Positions 6,207-12,669 of a stretch of DNA of 20,480 nucleotides are shown in pieces. This stretch comes from a virus, in the IMG/VR virus record IMGVR_UViG_3300005336_000457, positions 1 through 20,480 of that record; one strand, written 5' to 3'. Positions within the stretch are counted from its first letter, which is position 1; each line of letters begins with the position of its first letter. The translations under genes were made by a program, and so were the position numbers. The notes beneath the pieces are model-generated. The model was not told the origin of the DNA. It worked only from the letters and a program-made list of their open reading frames with translations, and did no database searches.

Positions 6207-6394
6207 CTGTGATCCGTCTATTCCTGCGCTTCCAGACCTGGTGGAACCGGTTGGGCTGCCTCCACCATTGGCACTCGGCGGACGCGATGATCCTGTGGCG
6301 CTGCTGCTACTGCCACAAGGATGCCGACGGCCATCCGGTCGACCGGACCGAGATCTGCCTCTATGAGTGGGCTAGTTGGGGGCAACCGCTATGA
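6203..6394 (+). CDS. Small His/Cys-rich protein, possible zinc finger
   Basis: A 63-residue protein: an N-terminal amphipathic stretch (TVIRLFLRFQTWWNRL), then GCLHHWHS and WRCCYCHKDADG, which together provide Cys and His ligands for a small zinc site, and a short acidic/aromatic end. GTG 6203 and the stop at 6392-6394 overlap both neighbours. The family is not recognised. It belongs to the set of small metal-binding-like proteins scattered through this operon. Confidence 0.65.
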   Translation: MTVIRLFLRFQTWWNRLGCLHHWHSADAMILWRCCYCHKDADGHPVDRTEICLYEWASWGQPL

Positions 6395-7410
6395 CCAGGG
6401 TTCTACTGACCGGCGCGGGCGGCTTTGTCGGGTCCCACGTCCTGGAGGTGCTGTTGGCCAGCACCGATTGGGACATCGTTGTCGTCGACAGCTTCCGGCA
6501 CAACGGCGGCACCGATCGGACCGCGGAGGCGATGGCGACCGGGCGGGGGGTCATGGGCCGCGCGACGTTCCTGGCCCACGACCTGGTCGCCCCGTTCAGC
6601 CCGCGCCAGCTCGACCAGATCGGCAAGTTGGACTACATCGTCCATGTGGCCAGTCGCTGCTCAGTCACCGAGAGCATCGATGACCCGGCTGACTTCGTAC
6701 GCAACAACGTCGACTCGACGCTGACCGTGCTGGAGCTAGCCCGGCATCTGTGGTGCTGGGACGGACAGGATGTGAAGCTGTTCGACCACCGGCTGGTGCA
6801 CCTGTCCACCGATGAGGTGCACGGGCCGGAGCCGGATCTGCCCGACCGGGCACCTGAGCACCGCCCGTCCAGTCCCTACGCCGCGTCGAAGGCGGCGCAG
6901 GAGGACCTGGTCCACGCCTGGCACCGAACCTACGGGATCCCGTCGACGGTGGTCACCAGCGCGAACATGTTCGGGGAGCGCCAGAGTCTGCTCGCCTTCG
7001 TCCCGAAAGTGATCGGGGCGGTACTGCACGGCCTGCAGTTGCCGATCCACACCTGGCACGGGCAGCCGGGCAATCGGCGCTACACCTATGTGCGCAATAC
7101 GGCCCAGGCGATCGTGAACCACCTGAGGGCGAGCGGGAACGGCTGGCCGGGTCGTCCGGCGCACCGGGTCGTGCGGGTCCCGCTGCCCGGTCAGCACCGG
7201 ATCGATAACCTGGAGTTGGCGCAGCGGATCGCCGGGGTGGTCGGTCAGCCGCTGCGCTACCAACTGGTAGACGGATCGGCGGTCCGGCCAGGTTACGATC
7301 GGGACTACTCGCCGCTGGGGGGCGATCCCGACTGGGCCGGGGTGAGCTTTGCCGAGGGGCTGGAGCGCACCGTAAAGTGGTACGTTGATCATCCGGAGTG
7401 GCTACAGTGA
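6391..7410 (+). CDS. NAD-dependent epimerase/dehydratase, dTDP-glucose 4,6-dehydratase-like
   Basis: A 339-residue extended short-chain dehydrogenase. TGAGGFVG (residues 7-14) is the NAD-binding TGxxGxxG, followed by VVVDSF. Catalytic features are STDEVHG (139-145; RmlB enzymes have STDEVYG, with the Asp-Glu pair acting in 4,6-dehydration) and YAASK (Tyr163, Lys167). HVASRCSVTESIDDP matches the RmlB HLAAESHVDRSI region but has Arg-Cys in place of Glu-Ser. It probably oxidises C4 of a nucleotide sugar and dehydrates or epimerises it. The start is ATG 6391, overlapping the upstream stop (ATGA). With the dehydrogenase at 9474 it would supply an unusual sugar to the glycosyltransferases. Confidence 0.9.
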   Translation: MTRVLLTGAGGFVGSHVLEVLLASTDWDIVVVDSFRHNGGTDRTAEAMATGRGVMGRATFLAHDLVAPFSPRQLDQIGKLDYIVHVASRCSVTESIDDPADFVRNNVDSTLTVLELARHLWCWDGQDVKLFDHRLVHLSTDEVHGPEPDLPDRAPEHRPSSPYAASKAAQEDLVHAWHRTYGIPSTVVTSANMFGERQSLLAFVPKVIGAVLHGLQLPIHTWHGQPGNRRYTYVRNTAQAIVNHLRASGNGWPGRPAHRVVRVPLPGQHRIDNLELAQRIAGVVGQPLRYQLVDGSAVRPGYDRDYSPLGGDPDWAGVSFAEGLERTVKWYVDHPEWLQ

Positions 7411-7420
7411 GGAGACCGAC

Positions 7421-7627
7421 ATGACTGAGCCGACCACGCCTGAGAATGGCTGTTGCTCCCCCTGCGCGCAGCATTCCAACCCGCCCGGCGCGTGTCTGGA
7501 CTGCGGGCACTGCCACCCATGCCACATCGCCCGGGACTTCCCGCCCGGCGCCCCGGTGTTGGGTGAGCACCCGGTGCCGATCAAGATCGGGATCCGCGAC
7601 GCCCAGGTCTTCCACCTCGCGACGTGA
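7421..7627 (+). CDS. Small cysteine-rich putative metal-binding protein
   Basis: A 68-residue protein with two cysteine clusters, CCSPC (residues 11-15) and CLDCGHCHPCH (25-35), making seven Cys and several His in 25 residues, then a 30-residue Pro-rich tail. It resembles a double zinc knuckle or treble-clef-like element, though I do not recognise the family. The start is ATG 7421 with GAGGAGA (7409-7415) upstream. The stop overlaps the methyltransferase GTG (7624). It may be a partner subunit of a neighbouring enzyme; that is inference. Confidence 0.7.
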   Translation: MTEPTTPENGCCSPCAQHSNPPGACLDCGHCHPCHIARDFPPGAPVLGEHPVPIKIGIRDAQVFHLAT

Positions 7628-8196
7628 CCTCCCAAGACCTGGCCGGCTACGACGTGGCCTACTACCAGCGGGACGCGCCGGAGTTCTGGTTCGCCCGGCA
7701 TGGCTTGCCCCGACCAGACCAGCTCGCGGCGATCTGCTATACGCTCGGGGTGCCGTTCTGGGGTTCGGAGCCGTATGCTCCGCGCGACCCTGGGCGGGTG
7801 CTGTCGGTCGGCTGCGGGGCAGGTCAGCTGGAGGTGACCCTGGAAGGCATGGGACTCACAGTGACTGGGGTCGACCCGTCGCTTGGGGCGTTGGAGCTTT
7901 ATCGCGGCGGGATGCTGGTGGGCGAGGCCAGGCAGGCTCTGGTGGCCAGCGCCGGGACGGTGATCTACAACGAGTCGATCGAGCATATCCCGGTCGAGCA
8001 GACTCTGCAGGTGCGCTCTTGGATGGCGCCCGGTTCGCGGCTGATCGTGACCAACTGGCCGGACTTCCACCCGATCGAGCCGACCAGCGACTGGGACCAC
8101 ATCACCCGAGTCGACGACGCGCTATATGACCGGCTGGCGCGGGGCGGCCAAGTGGTGCTGCGCCGCGGCTCGCACCTGGTGGTGGATGTTGGGTAG
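7624..8196 (+). CDS. SAM-dependent methyltransferase (class I)
   Basis: A 190-residue Rossmann-fold methyltransferase. Motif I is VLSVGCGAG (residues 59-67), and VTGVDPS (80-86) supplies the acidic residue (Asp84) that binds the SAM ribose. IYNESIEHIP and MAPGSRLIVTNWP are the post-I/IV and V regions of the Methyltransf_11/23 type. The N-terminal YDVAYYQRDAPEFW may cover the substrate. The likely substrate is a sugar or sugar-linked intermediate given the operon, but nothing in the sequence proves it. GTG 7624 overlaps the previous stop; the 3' end overlaps the next gene by 11 nt. Confidence 0.85.
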   Translation: MTSQDLAGYDVAYYQRDAPEFWFARHGLPRPDQLAAICYTLGVPFWGSEPYAPRDPGRVLSVGCGAGQLEVTLEGMGLTVTGVDPSLGALELYRGGMLVGEARQALVASAGTVIYNESIEHIPVEQTLQVRSWMAPGSRLIVTNWPDFHPIEPTSDWDHITRVDDALYDRLARGGQVVLRRGSHLVVDVG

Positions 8197-8746
8197 CCGG
8201 GGGTTCGAGCTGGCAGCCGGTCTGGAGTACCAGCCGGGCGAGGTAATCCTGGAGGTCGGGGCGGACCGCGACGAGGGTTCGACCCCGTTCCTGGCCGGGA
8301 TCGGCCCACCGGTTGTGGTGGTTGACGTCGACCGGGGGGCATGCGATCGGGTCCGCGGCCTGGGCGGCGTGGTCGCTCTACATGGGCTGGCTGAGCAGGT
8401 ACTGGTCGGGTTCCCCAATCCGATCAGGTTCGCCTGGCTGGATGGGCACGACTGGCCATACGAGGGTCCGGAGTACCCGCCGGGCTGTTGGGACGAACAG
8501 GAGCGCCAATACCGCGACCGGGGGCAAGACTACTCGCAGGCGGCCAGCCAGGCGTCCCACCTGCGGATCGCCGAGCTGATCGCCTATCATGTCGCGCCGG
8601 GCGGGATTATCGCGTTCGACGACACCTGGTTGGGCACCCACGGTTGGGACGGCAAAGGCGGCACCGCGATCCCGCATCTGCTCGGCCGAGGTTTTATCCC
8701 AGAGGTCCATGCTGACCGGTGCGTCACCCTGCAGAGGCCGATGTGA
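8186..8746 (+). CDS. SAM-dependent methyltransferase-like protein (Methyltransf_24-like)
   Basis: A 186-residue protein. ILEVGADRDEGST (residues 21-33) resembles SAM motif I with the inserted acidic segment seen in Methyltransf_24/FkbM-type enzymes. VVVVDVD (43-49) is the ribose-binding strand, FAWLDGHDWPYEG the WIDGxH-like metal/substrate motif, and GGIIAFDDTW the following strand and acidic pair. These suggest an O-methyltransferase, perhaps of a sugar. The start is taken as ATG 8186, inside the previous gene. The stop overlaps GTG 8743. The upstream enzyme belongs to a different subfamily, so two distinct methylations are possible. Confidence 0.75.
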   Translation: MLGSRGFELAAGLEYQPGEVILEVGADRDEGSTPFLAGIGPPVVVVDVDRGACDRVRGLGGVVALHGLAEQVLVGFPNPIRFAWLDGHDWPYEGPEYPPGCWDEQERQYRDRGQDYSQAASQASHLRIAELIAYHVAPGGIIAFDDTWLGTHGWDGKGGTAIPHLLGRGFIPEVHADRCVTLQRPM

Positions 8747-9477
8747 TCGAGCCCCTGGTCAGTGTCTTGCTGCCCACCCGCGGCCGGCCGCAGGCGCTGC
8801 GCGAATCAGTCGGATCCCTGTTCGAGACGGCCGGTGATCGCAACGCGTTCGAGGTGCTGTACGCGGTTGACGCGGACGATCAGGAGGACACCCTGACGGT
8901 AGTCGACCAGATGATGCTGGACGGGGGGCGACACCGGGTCAAGATCTTTCAAGAGCGTCACGGTTACGCCAATCTGCACGAGTACGTCAACTACCTCGCG
9001 GGCAGGCCATATGGCTGGGCCGGCCCGGCCGGCGACTGGCTGATGCTCTGGAACGACGACGCGATCATGCAGACCTATGGCTGGGACTGGCGGATCCGCG
9101 AGCTGCCCTGCCGGTTCATCCTGGACACCTGGACCAATCATCCGACCCTGACCTGTACTTTCCCGATCGTGCCACGCGCCTGGGTCGAGACGATCGGGCA
9201 TTTCAGCCTCAACGCCCATTGCGACACTTGGTGGCAGTTGATCGGCGAGTGGACCCACCGGCTGGTCCGGGCTGACATCGACGTACAGCACAACCGGTTC
9301 GACTTGACTGGCCAAAACCACGATCTGACCTACGAACAAGGTCGGCTGCAACACCAGACCATCTCGTTTTACAGCGCCGCGACTACAGAATTGATCAAGC
9401 AGGATGCTAGCGTGGTGATGGGTCTGGTGGAGGCCCAGCGCAACCGGCGCCTACAGGGAAGGACCGACTGGGAGTGA
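8743..9477 (+). CDS. Glycosyltransferase, GT2-like (GT-A fold)
   Basis: A 244-residue protein. LVSVLLPTRGRPQALRESVGSL (residues 5-26) and VLYAVDADD (38-46) form the nucleotide-binding half. GDWLMLWNDDAIM (97-109, Asp105-Asp106) is the DxD-like site, and the sequence around YGWDWRI resembles RGWDTK at the same place in the enzyme at 4168, so the two are probably paralogues. The late HNRFDLTG and NHDLTY segments may supply a metal-ligand histidine. GTG 8743 overlaps the previous stop and the 3' end overlaps the dehydrogenase GTG. Donor and acceptor are unknown. Confidence 0.85.
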   Translation: MIEPLVSVLLPTRGRPQALRESVGSLFETAGDRNAFEVLYAVDADDQEDTLTVVDQMMLDGGRHRVKIFQERHGYANLHEYVNYLAGRPYGWAGPAGDWLMLWNDDAIMQTYGWDWRIRELPCRFILDTWTNHPTLTCTFPIVPRAWVETIGHFSLNAHCDTWWQLIGEWTHRLVRADIDVQHNRFDLTGQNHDLTYEQGRLQHQTISFYSAATTELIKQDASVVMGLVEAQRNRRLQGRTDWE

Positions 9478-10754
9478 AGATCGGGTGGCTGGGCCTGGGT
9501 CGTCTCGGACTGCCGTGTGCGTTGATGCTGGCCGACCGCGGGCACGAGGTGATCGGGCTGGATGCGGTCGAGGCTGTGAACAAGGCGATCGACACTCGCA
9601 ACCTGGGTGAGCTGCCCTACGTGGAGCCCGGGGTGCAGGACCTGATCAATAAGGTCGGGTCCGACGGGTCGGCGGGGTTCCGGGTGGCTTTCAGCCTGCG
9701 CGAGCTGGTCGAGCAGTCCGATGTGGTGTTCGTCGCGGTGCAGACCCCGCACGCGCCCGAATACGGCGGCACGGTGCCGGTGTCGACCAGCACCCGTGAC
9801 TTCGAGTACGGCTACCTGGTCCAGGCTGTGCGCGAGGTCGTGCAGGTGGCGGATGCCCTGGACCGGGATCTGGTGCTGGTGATCGTCTCGACCGTCCTGC
9901 CGGGCACGACCGACCGGCTGATCCGGCCGCTGCTGAGCCGCCGGGTCGCCCTGGTCTACAGCCCGCAGTTCATTGCCATGGGCACGACGCTGCGCGACTT
10001 CGCCAACCCGGAGTTCCTGCTGCTCGGGTCGGACGACCACACTGCCGCGGGGCTGGTCGCCCAGGTCTTCCAGAAGGTGCACACCGCGGCGCCGATGATC
10101 TGCTCAGTCGCCGACGCCGAGATGGCGAAGGTCGCCTACAACACGTTCATCAGCCTCAAGATTGTCTGGGCGAACCACCTGGCCGCGCTGTGCGACGCGA
10201 CCGGGGCGGACGCCGACGCGGTGGTCGATGTACTACAGCGGGCCAGCGTGCGGGTCACCTCGTCGGCCTATATGCGGCCGGGGATGGGTGACGGCGGGGC
10301 CTGCCACCCGCGCGATCTGATTGCGCTGGCTGATCTGGAGGCCCGATCAGACACTCCGGTGACGTTCTTCCACGGCCTGGCGCTGATCCGGGACGAGCAG
10401 AGCCTGGCGCTGGCCCACCTGGTCAAGCGCTGGGCGGATCAGGCTCGGTTGCCGGTATGCCTGCTGGGGCTGGCTTACAAGCCGGGAGTACCACTGACCG
10501 ACGGCTCGCCGGCCCTGTTGCTGCGCCACCATCTGCAGTCGCTTGGCGTCCAGGCGGAGCCGTTCGACCCGCACGTGCAGCATCAATGGGCGCGCAACCT
10601 GCCGCCGACCCCCCGGGTGTTCGTGGTCTCGACCAACCACCCGGAGTTCCACGGGCTGAAGTTCCCGAGCGGCTCGGTGGTGATCGATCCGTGGGGCGAC
10701 GTGAAGCTGCCCCCCGACTCCGGGGTGACCCTGGTGCGGCCGGGCCGTCGATAG
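9474..10754 (+). CDS. UDP-glucose/GDP-mannose dehydrogenase family enzyme
   Basis: A 426-residue protein of normal family length. The N-terminal NAD domain has GLGRLGLP (residues 7-14) and VIGLD. STVLPGTT matches STVxPGTT, YSPQFIAMGTT takes the place of the family's NPEFLREG, and EMAKVAYNTFISLKIVWANH matches the central helix with the conserved Lys and Asn. The catalytic loop GDGGACHPRDL contains Cys277, the nucleophile for two-step oxidation of the sugar C6 alcohol to a carboxylate. LGLAYKPGVPLTDGSPA is the C-terminal nucleotide-sugar domain motif. It should make a UDP- or GDP-linked uronic acid for the neighbouring glycosyltransferases. Which sugar cannot be read from sequence. The start GTG 9474 overlaps the previous stop. 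Confidence 0.9.
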   Translation: MKIGWLGLGRLGLPCALMLADRGHEVIGLDAVEAVNKAIDTRNLGELPYVEPGVQDLINKVGSDGSAGFRVAFSLRELVEQSDVVFVAVQTPHAPEYGGTVPVSTSTRDFEYGYLVQAVREVVQVADALDRDLVLVIVSTVLPGTTDRLIRPLLSRRVALVYSPQFIAMGTTLRDFANPEFLLLGSDDHTAAGLVAQVFQKVHTAAPMICSVADAEMAKVAYNTFISLKIVWANHLAALCDATGADADAVVDVLQRASVRVTSSAYMRPGMGDGGACHPRDLIALADLEARSDTPVTFFHGLALIRDEQSLALAHLVKRWADQARLPVCLLGLAYKPGVPLTDGSPALLLRHHLQSLGVQAEPFDPHVQHQWARNLPPTPRVFVVSTNHPEFHGLKFPSGSVVIDPWGDVKLPPDSGVTLVRPGRR

Positions 10755-10771
10755 GGGAGGGGAGACCGAGG

Positions 10772-10942
10772 ATGGACAAGCAGGAACAGCCGCTGCCGGT
10801 GCTGTCGCGGGTGGCGCTACGGCGTTTCCGACAGGCGCTGGACCAGATCGATCCTGTGGATGCGGAGCGTCTCACCGCGCGGATCATCGCCCGCGATCGC
10901 AAGCCGCGGGTCGAGGTCGCGCGGTTCGGATCGGCGATCTGA
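10772..10942 (+). CDS. Small basic hypothetical protein
   Basis: A 56-residue, Arg-rich, predicted helical protein (LSRVALRRFRQALDQIDPVDAERLTARIIARDRK). There is no signal peptide or recognised domain. A strong purine-rich ribosome site (AGGGGAGGGGAG, 10753-10764) precedes ATG 10772. It sits between the dehydrogenase and the fourth glycosyltransferase, whose GTG starts 9 nt after its stop. It could be an adaptor of these enzymes; function unknown. Confidence 0.65.
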   Translation: MDKQEQPLPVLSRVALRRFRQALDQIDPVDAERLTARIIARDRKPRVEVARFGSAI

Positions 10943-10951
10943 GGCTGACCG

Positions 10952-11623
10952 GTGGTCTTCCGACGCGATGTGACCGTAGTGATCCCGACCCACCCGGGCC
11001 GGGATCCGGCGATGCTACAGCAGGCGGTCCACTCGGCCACCACCCAGGACGAGCCGCCGGAAGCGGTGATCGCCGTCTTCGACAAGGAGCGCCGAGGGGC
11101 GGCCTGGACCCGCAACGAGGCGCTGAAGAGCGTCCGGACCCACTGGGTGGCGTTCTTGGATAGCGACGACTGGCTGTACCCGCAGCACCTGCGGGTGCTG
11201 CTGGACGCGGCGCAGCAGTCGGGCGCCGACCTGGTCTACCCGTATTTCGACACCGATGGGCCGGACGTGCTGTGCACCAGCCAGTACGGCAAGATCGTGT
11301 CCCCCGAAGGCGTGCCGTTCGGGCCGGAGCAGGAGCGCTGGCTGCGCCATCGGGGCGGGTTCATCCCGATTACCCACCTGTGCCGGGCCGACCGGGTCAA
11401 GAAGGCTGGCGGATTCCCAGCCCAGGGCAAGTTCGCCGTCCCGGAGGGCAACGTCTCCGGTGACTGCGAGGACTACGGGATGTTGATCCGTCTGCTGGAC
11501 CGCGGCGCCCGGTTCCACCATGTTGCGGAGCGCACCTGGTTCTACCGCCAGCACGGCGACAACACCGGGGGTCGCCGGGGTGGGCGGACGGAGTTCGAGA
11601 AGGCAGCATATGGCCAGCAGTGA
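10952..11623 (+). CDS. Glycosyltransferase family 2 protein
   Basis: A 223-residue protein and the most canonical GT2 of the four. VTVVIPTHPGRDP (residues 7-19), AWTRNEALKSVRTHWVAFLDSDDW (51-74) with the DSDD metal/donor site (70-73), a VYPYFDTDG segment, and SGDCEDYGMLIRLLDRG near residue 170, where the ED pair matches the catalytic base region of GT2 enzymes. It ends without membrane helices, hence cytoplasmic. GTG 10952 has GAGG at 10941-10944. The next promoter overlaps its stop codon, marking the 3' end of the operon. Confidence 0.9.
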   Translation: MVFRRDVTVVIPTHPGRDPAMLQQAVHSATTQDEPPEAVIAVFDKERRGAAWTRNEALKSVRTHWVAFLDSDDWLYPQHLRVLLDAAQQSGADLVYPYFDTDGPDVLCTSQYGKIVSPEGVPFGPEQERWLRHRGGFIPITHLCRADRVKKAGGFPAQGKFAVPEGNVSGDCEDYGMLIRLLDRGARFHHVAERTWFYRQHGDNTGGRRGGRTEFEKAAYGQQ

Positions 11624-11650
11624 CACCTCGGGTGGCATACGTGCTACACT
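11620..11650 (+). promoter_or_regulatory. Leaderless promoter with tandem repeat (copy 3)
   Basis: GTGACAC (11620-11626) and GTGGCAT (11632-11638) are 12 bp apart. TGC plus TACACT (11642-11650) is an extended -10 box. It ends 7 nt before ATG 11658, so the transcript should begin at the start codon. The first repeat overlaps the stop codon of the fourth glycosyltransferase. Confidence 0.7.
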
Positions 11651-11657
11651 TGACGCC

Positions 11658-11903
11658 ATGACCCTGATCGAGGACATCCTGTTGGCGGTGGACTACGCCT
11701 CGGAGCACCGAGCGCGCTCTCATCCAGAGATGGTGCCCGGTACGACCACCGACGTGGAGGCTGCCGCGCGGCGCGTCCTGGCCGCTCACTACAACGGCGG
11801 CCTGCCCCGGGCGATTGCTGGCCAGATCCTGGCCGGGGCGGAGCGCCGCCTGGCTGCGTTGATCCAGTCCGAGATCGAGCTACTGGCTGGGGGTGGCGGG
11901 TGA
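11658..11903 (+). CDS. Small hypothetical protein, mostly helical
   Basis: An 81-residue protein with no recognised domain. It is Ala-, Leu- and Glu-rich, consistent with helices (DVEAAARRVLAAHY, AERRLAALIQSEIELLA). No ribosome site precedes ATG 11658; instead the -10 box ends 7 nt upstream, which indicates a leaderless mRNA and fixes this start. The stop overlaps the GTG of the small membrane protein (11900). Function unknown. Confidence 0.75.
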   Translation: MTLIEDILLAVDYASEHRARSHPEMVPGTTTDVEAAARRVLAAHYNGGLPRAIAGQILAGAERRLAALIQSEIELLAGGGG

Positions 11904-12016
11904 GCGCCGACGCGGTGGTCTACTGGCTGGTGTTCCTGTGGGTGCTGACCGGCGCCGTGCGGTATTGGCGATGGGCCTGGAGCCGTCGCCGACGGCCTGT
12001 GACGCCGGCAGCCTAG
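11900..12016 (+). CDS. Very small membrane protein (38 residues)
   Basis: A 38-residue peptide starting at GTG 11900, overlapping the previous stop (GTGA). One hydrophobic, Trp-rich helix (residues 5-20, AVVYWLVFLWVLTGAV) is followed by a strongly basic tail (RYWRWAWSRRRR). The topology is that of a single-pass peptide with the basic tail inside. It is immediately followed by a terminator-like hairpin. It is too short to name; a holin-like or membrane-modulating role is only possible. Confidence 0.6.
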   Translation: MSADAVVYWLVFLWVLTGAVRYWRWAWSRRRRPVTPAA

Positions 12017-12020
12017 TTCT

Positions 12021-12070
12021 GGCCCGGTCCCGGGGTTCCTCTCGCTCCTCTCTGGCCCCGGGGCCGGGCC
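12021..12070 (+). terminator. 15-bp stem-loop after the 11658-12016 cassette
   Basis: GGCCCGGTCCCGGGG (12021-12035) pairs with CCCCGGGGCCGGGCC (12056-12070), with one G-U wobble and a 20-nt pyrimidine-rich loop. It starts 4 nt after the stop at 12016. There is no U-tract. It separates this cassette from the next promoter. Confidence 0.6.
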
Positions 12071-12078
12071 GCACCATG

Positions 12079-12094
12079 TGTGACAAAGATCACA
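12079..12094. promoter_or_regulatory. Crp/cAMP-receptor-type palindrome TGTGA-N6-TCACA
   Basis: TGTGACAAAGATCACA is a perfect TGTGA-N6-TCACA match to the Crp/GlxR-type consensus, with further right-arm similarity (GATCACATT). It lies 8 bp upstream of the first tandem repeat of promoter copy 4, about 50 bp before the -10 box centre: a classical activator or repressor distance. The actual binding protein is unknown. Confidence 0.55.
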
Positions 12095-12102
12095 TTCTGA
12101 GG

Positions 12103-12134
12103 GTGGCACGTCGGGTGGCACGCCGTGCTACGAT
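12103..12134 (+). promoter_or_regulatory. Promoter with tandem GTGGCAC repeats (copy 4)
   Basis: GTGGCAC at 12103-12109 and again at 12115-12121 (identical heptamers, 12 bp apart). TGC plus TACGAT (12126-12134) is the extended -10 box. It drives the gene at 12192 through a leader of about 50 nt. Confidence 0.75.
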
Positions 12135-12191
12135 GGGGCGTCCGCCCGGACCACCAGGGCCGGGCTTGACAACTCCAGAGAGGAGCACGGG

Positions 12192-12551
12192 ATGTCCAAG
12201 CACCCGCACGCAAACCCGTACGCGGCGAACTCCCCCGAGCACGTCGAGGCCCTGCGACGGTACGACGCGGGTAAGACCCGCGGGACGCTGGCCGACGGCA
12301 CCGAGTGGGTCGTGTGCCCGCCGTTCTCGCCGACCCAGGGTTGGCCGGAGGTCGAGTCCCATCTGTGGGGCGCGTTCCCGGTCCTGGCGATCGAGACCGG
12401 TGGCTACAGTGACATCGAGGCCATCGACCCGTTCACCCGCCGTCGCTTCAGTGTGGCCCAGGCTTGGGCCGGGGAGACCAACGTGTACGACGCGATGCAG
12501 GAGGTTGGCTTCCTGGACACCATCAACGACGCCCCGGTTTCGCGCACCTGA
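12192..12551 (+). CDS. Hypothetical protein in its own promoter-terminator cassette
   Basis: A 119-residue soluble, mildly acidic protein with no recognised domain; it has a Trp-containing core (ADGTEWVVCPPFSPTQGWPEVESHLWG) and an RRRFSVAQAWAGE segment. The ribosome site AGAGAGGAG (12177-12185) lies 6 nt before ATG 12192. The gene is flanked by its own promoter (12103-12134), a Crp-like site and a strong hairpin (12560-12600), a layout typical of moron genes. I can assign no function. Confidence 0.8.
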   Translation: MSKHPHANPYAANSPEHVEALRRYDAGKTRGTLADGTEWVVCPPFSPTQGWPEVESHLWGAFPVLAIETGGYSDIEAIDPFTRRRFSVAQAWAGETNVYDAMQEVGFLDTINDAPVSRT

Positions 12552-12559
12552 CCCCGTGA

Positions 12560-12600
12560 CCCACGACGCCCCCCCGGCAGCGACAGCCGGGGGGGCGTCG
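12560..12600 (+). terminator. Perfect 17-bp stem-loop
   Basis: CACGACGCCCCCCCGGC (12560-12576), a 7-nt loop, and GCCGGGGGGGCGTCGTG (12584-12600). The stem is perfect and starts 9 nt after the stop of the 12192 gene. Only CTGTCTCG follows, so there is no clear U-tract, but the stability and placement between a stop and the next promoter support termination. Confidence 0.75.
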
Positions 12601-12609
12601 TGCTGTCTC

Positions 12610-12638
12610 GTGGCACCTTGGGTGGCACATGCTACAAT
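12610..12638 (+). promoter_or_regulatory. Promoter with tandem GTGGCAC repeats (copy 5)
   Basis: GTGGCAC at 12610-12616 and 12622-12628 (identical, 12 bp apart). TGC plus TACAAT (12630-12638) is a near-consensus extended -10 box. With the first heptamer as -35 the spacer is 17 bp. It drives the lipoprotein gene at 12670. Confidence 0.8.
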
Positions 12639-12648
12639 GGAGTGCACA

Positions 12649-12662
12649 CCCTACAGAGAGGG
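12649..12662 (+). promoter_or_regulatory. Conserved leader/ribosome-binding element (second copy)
   Basis: An exact repeat of the 14-mer at 2815-2828 (CCCTACAGAGAGGG), again 7 nt before the ATG. It is the ribosome-binding site of the lipoprotein gene. The related CCAGAGAGGAG precedes the 12192 gene. Confidence 0.65.
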
Positions 12663-12669
12663 ACCCACG

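Noticed and set aside
7515-7540. Reverse-orientation GTGGCA pair in the Cys-rich gene
   Set aside because: It encodes the conserved-looking His/Cys codons, has 9-bp instead of 12-bp spacing, and has no -10 box.
12103-12121. Sigma-54 (-24/-12) promoter, because TGGCAC followed by a second GGC about 12 bp later recalls the consensus
   Set aside because: The -12 element should be TTGC, which is not present in any copy. A good extended -10 hexamer follows at sigma-70 distance in five copies, and actinobacteria generally lack sigma-54.
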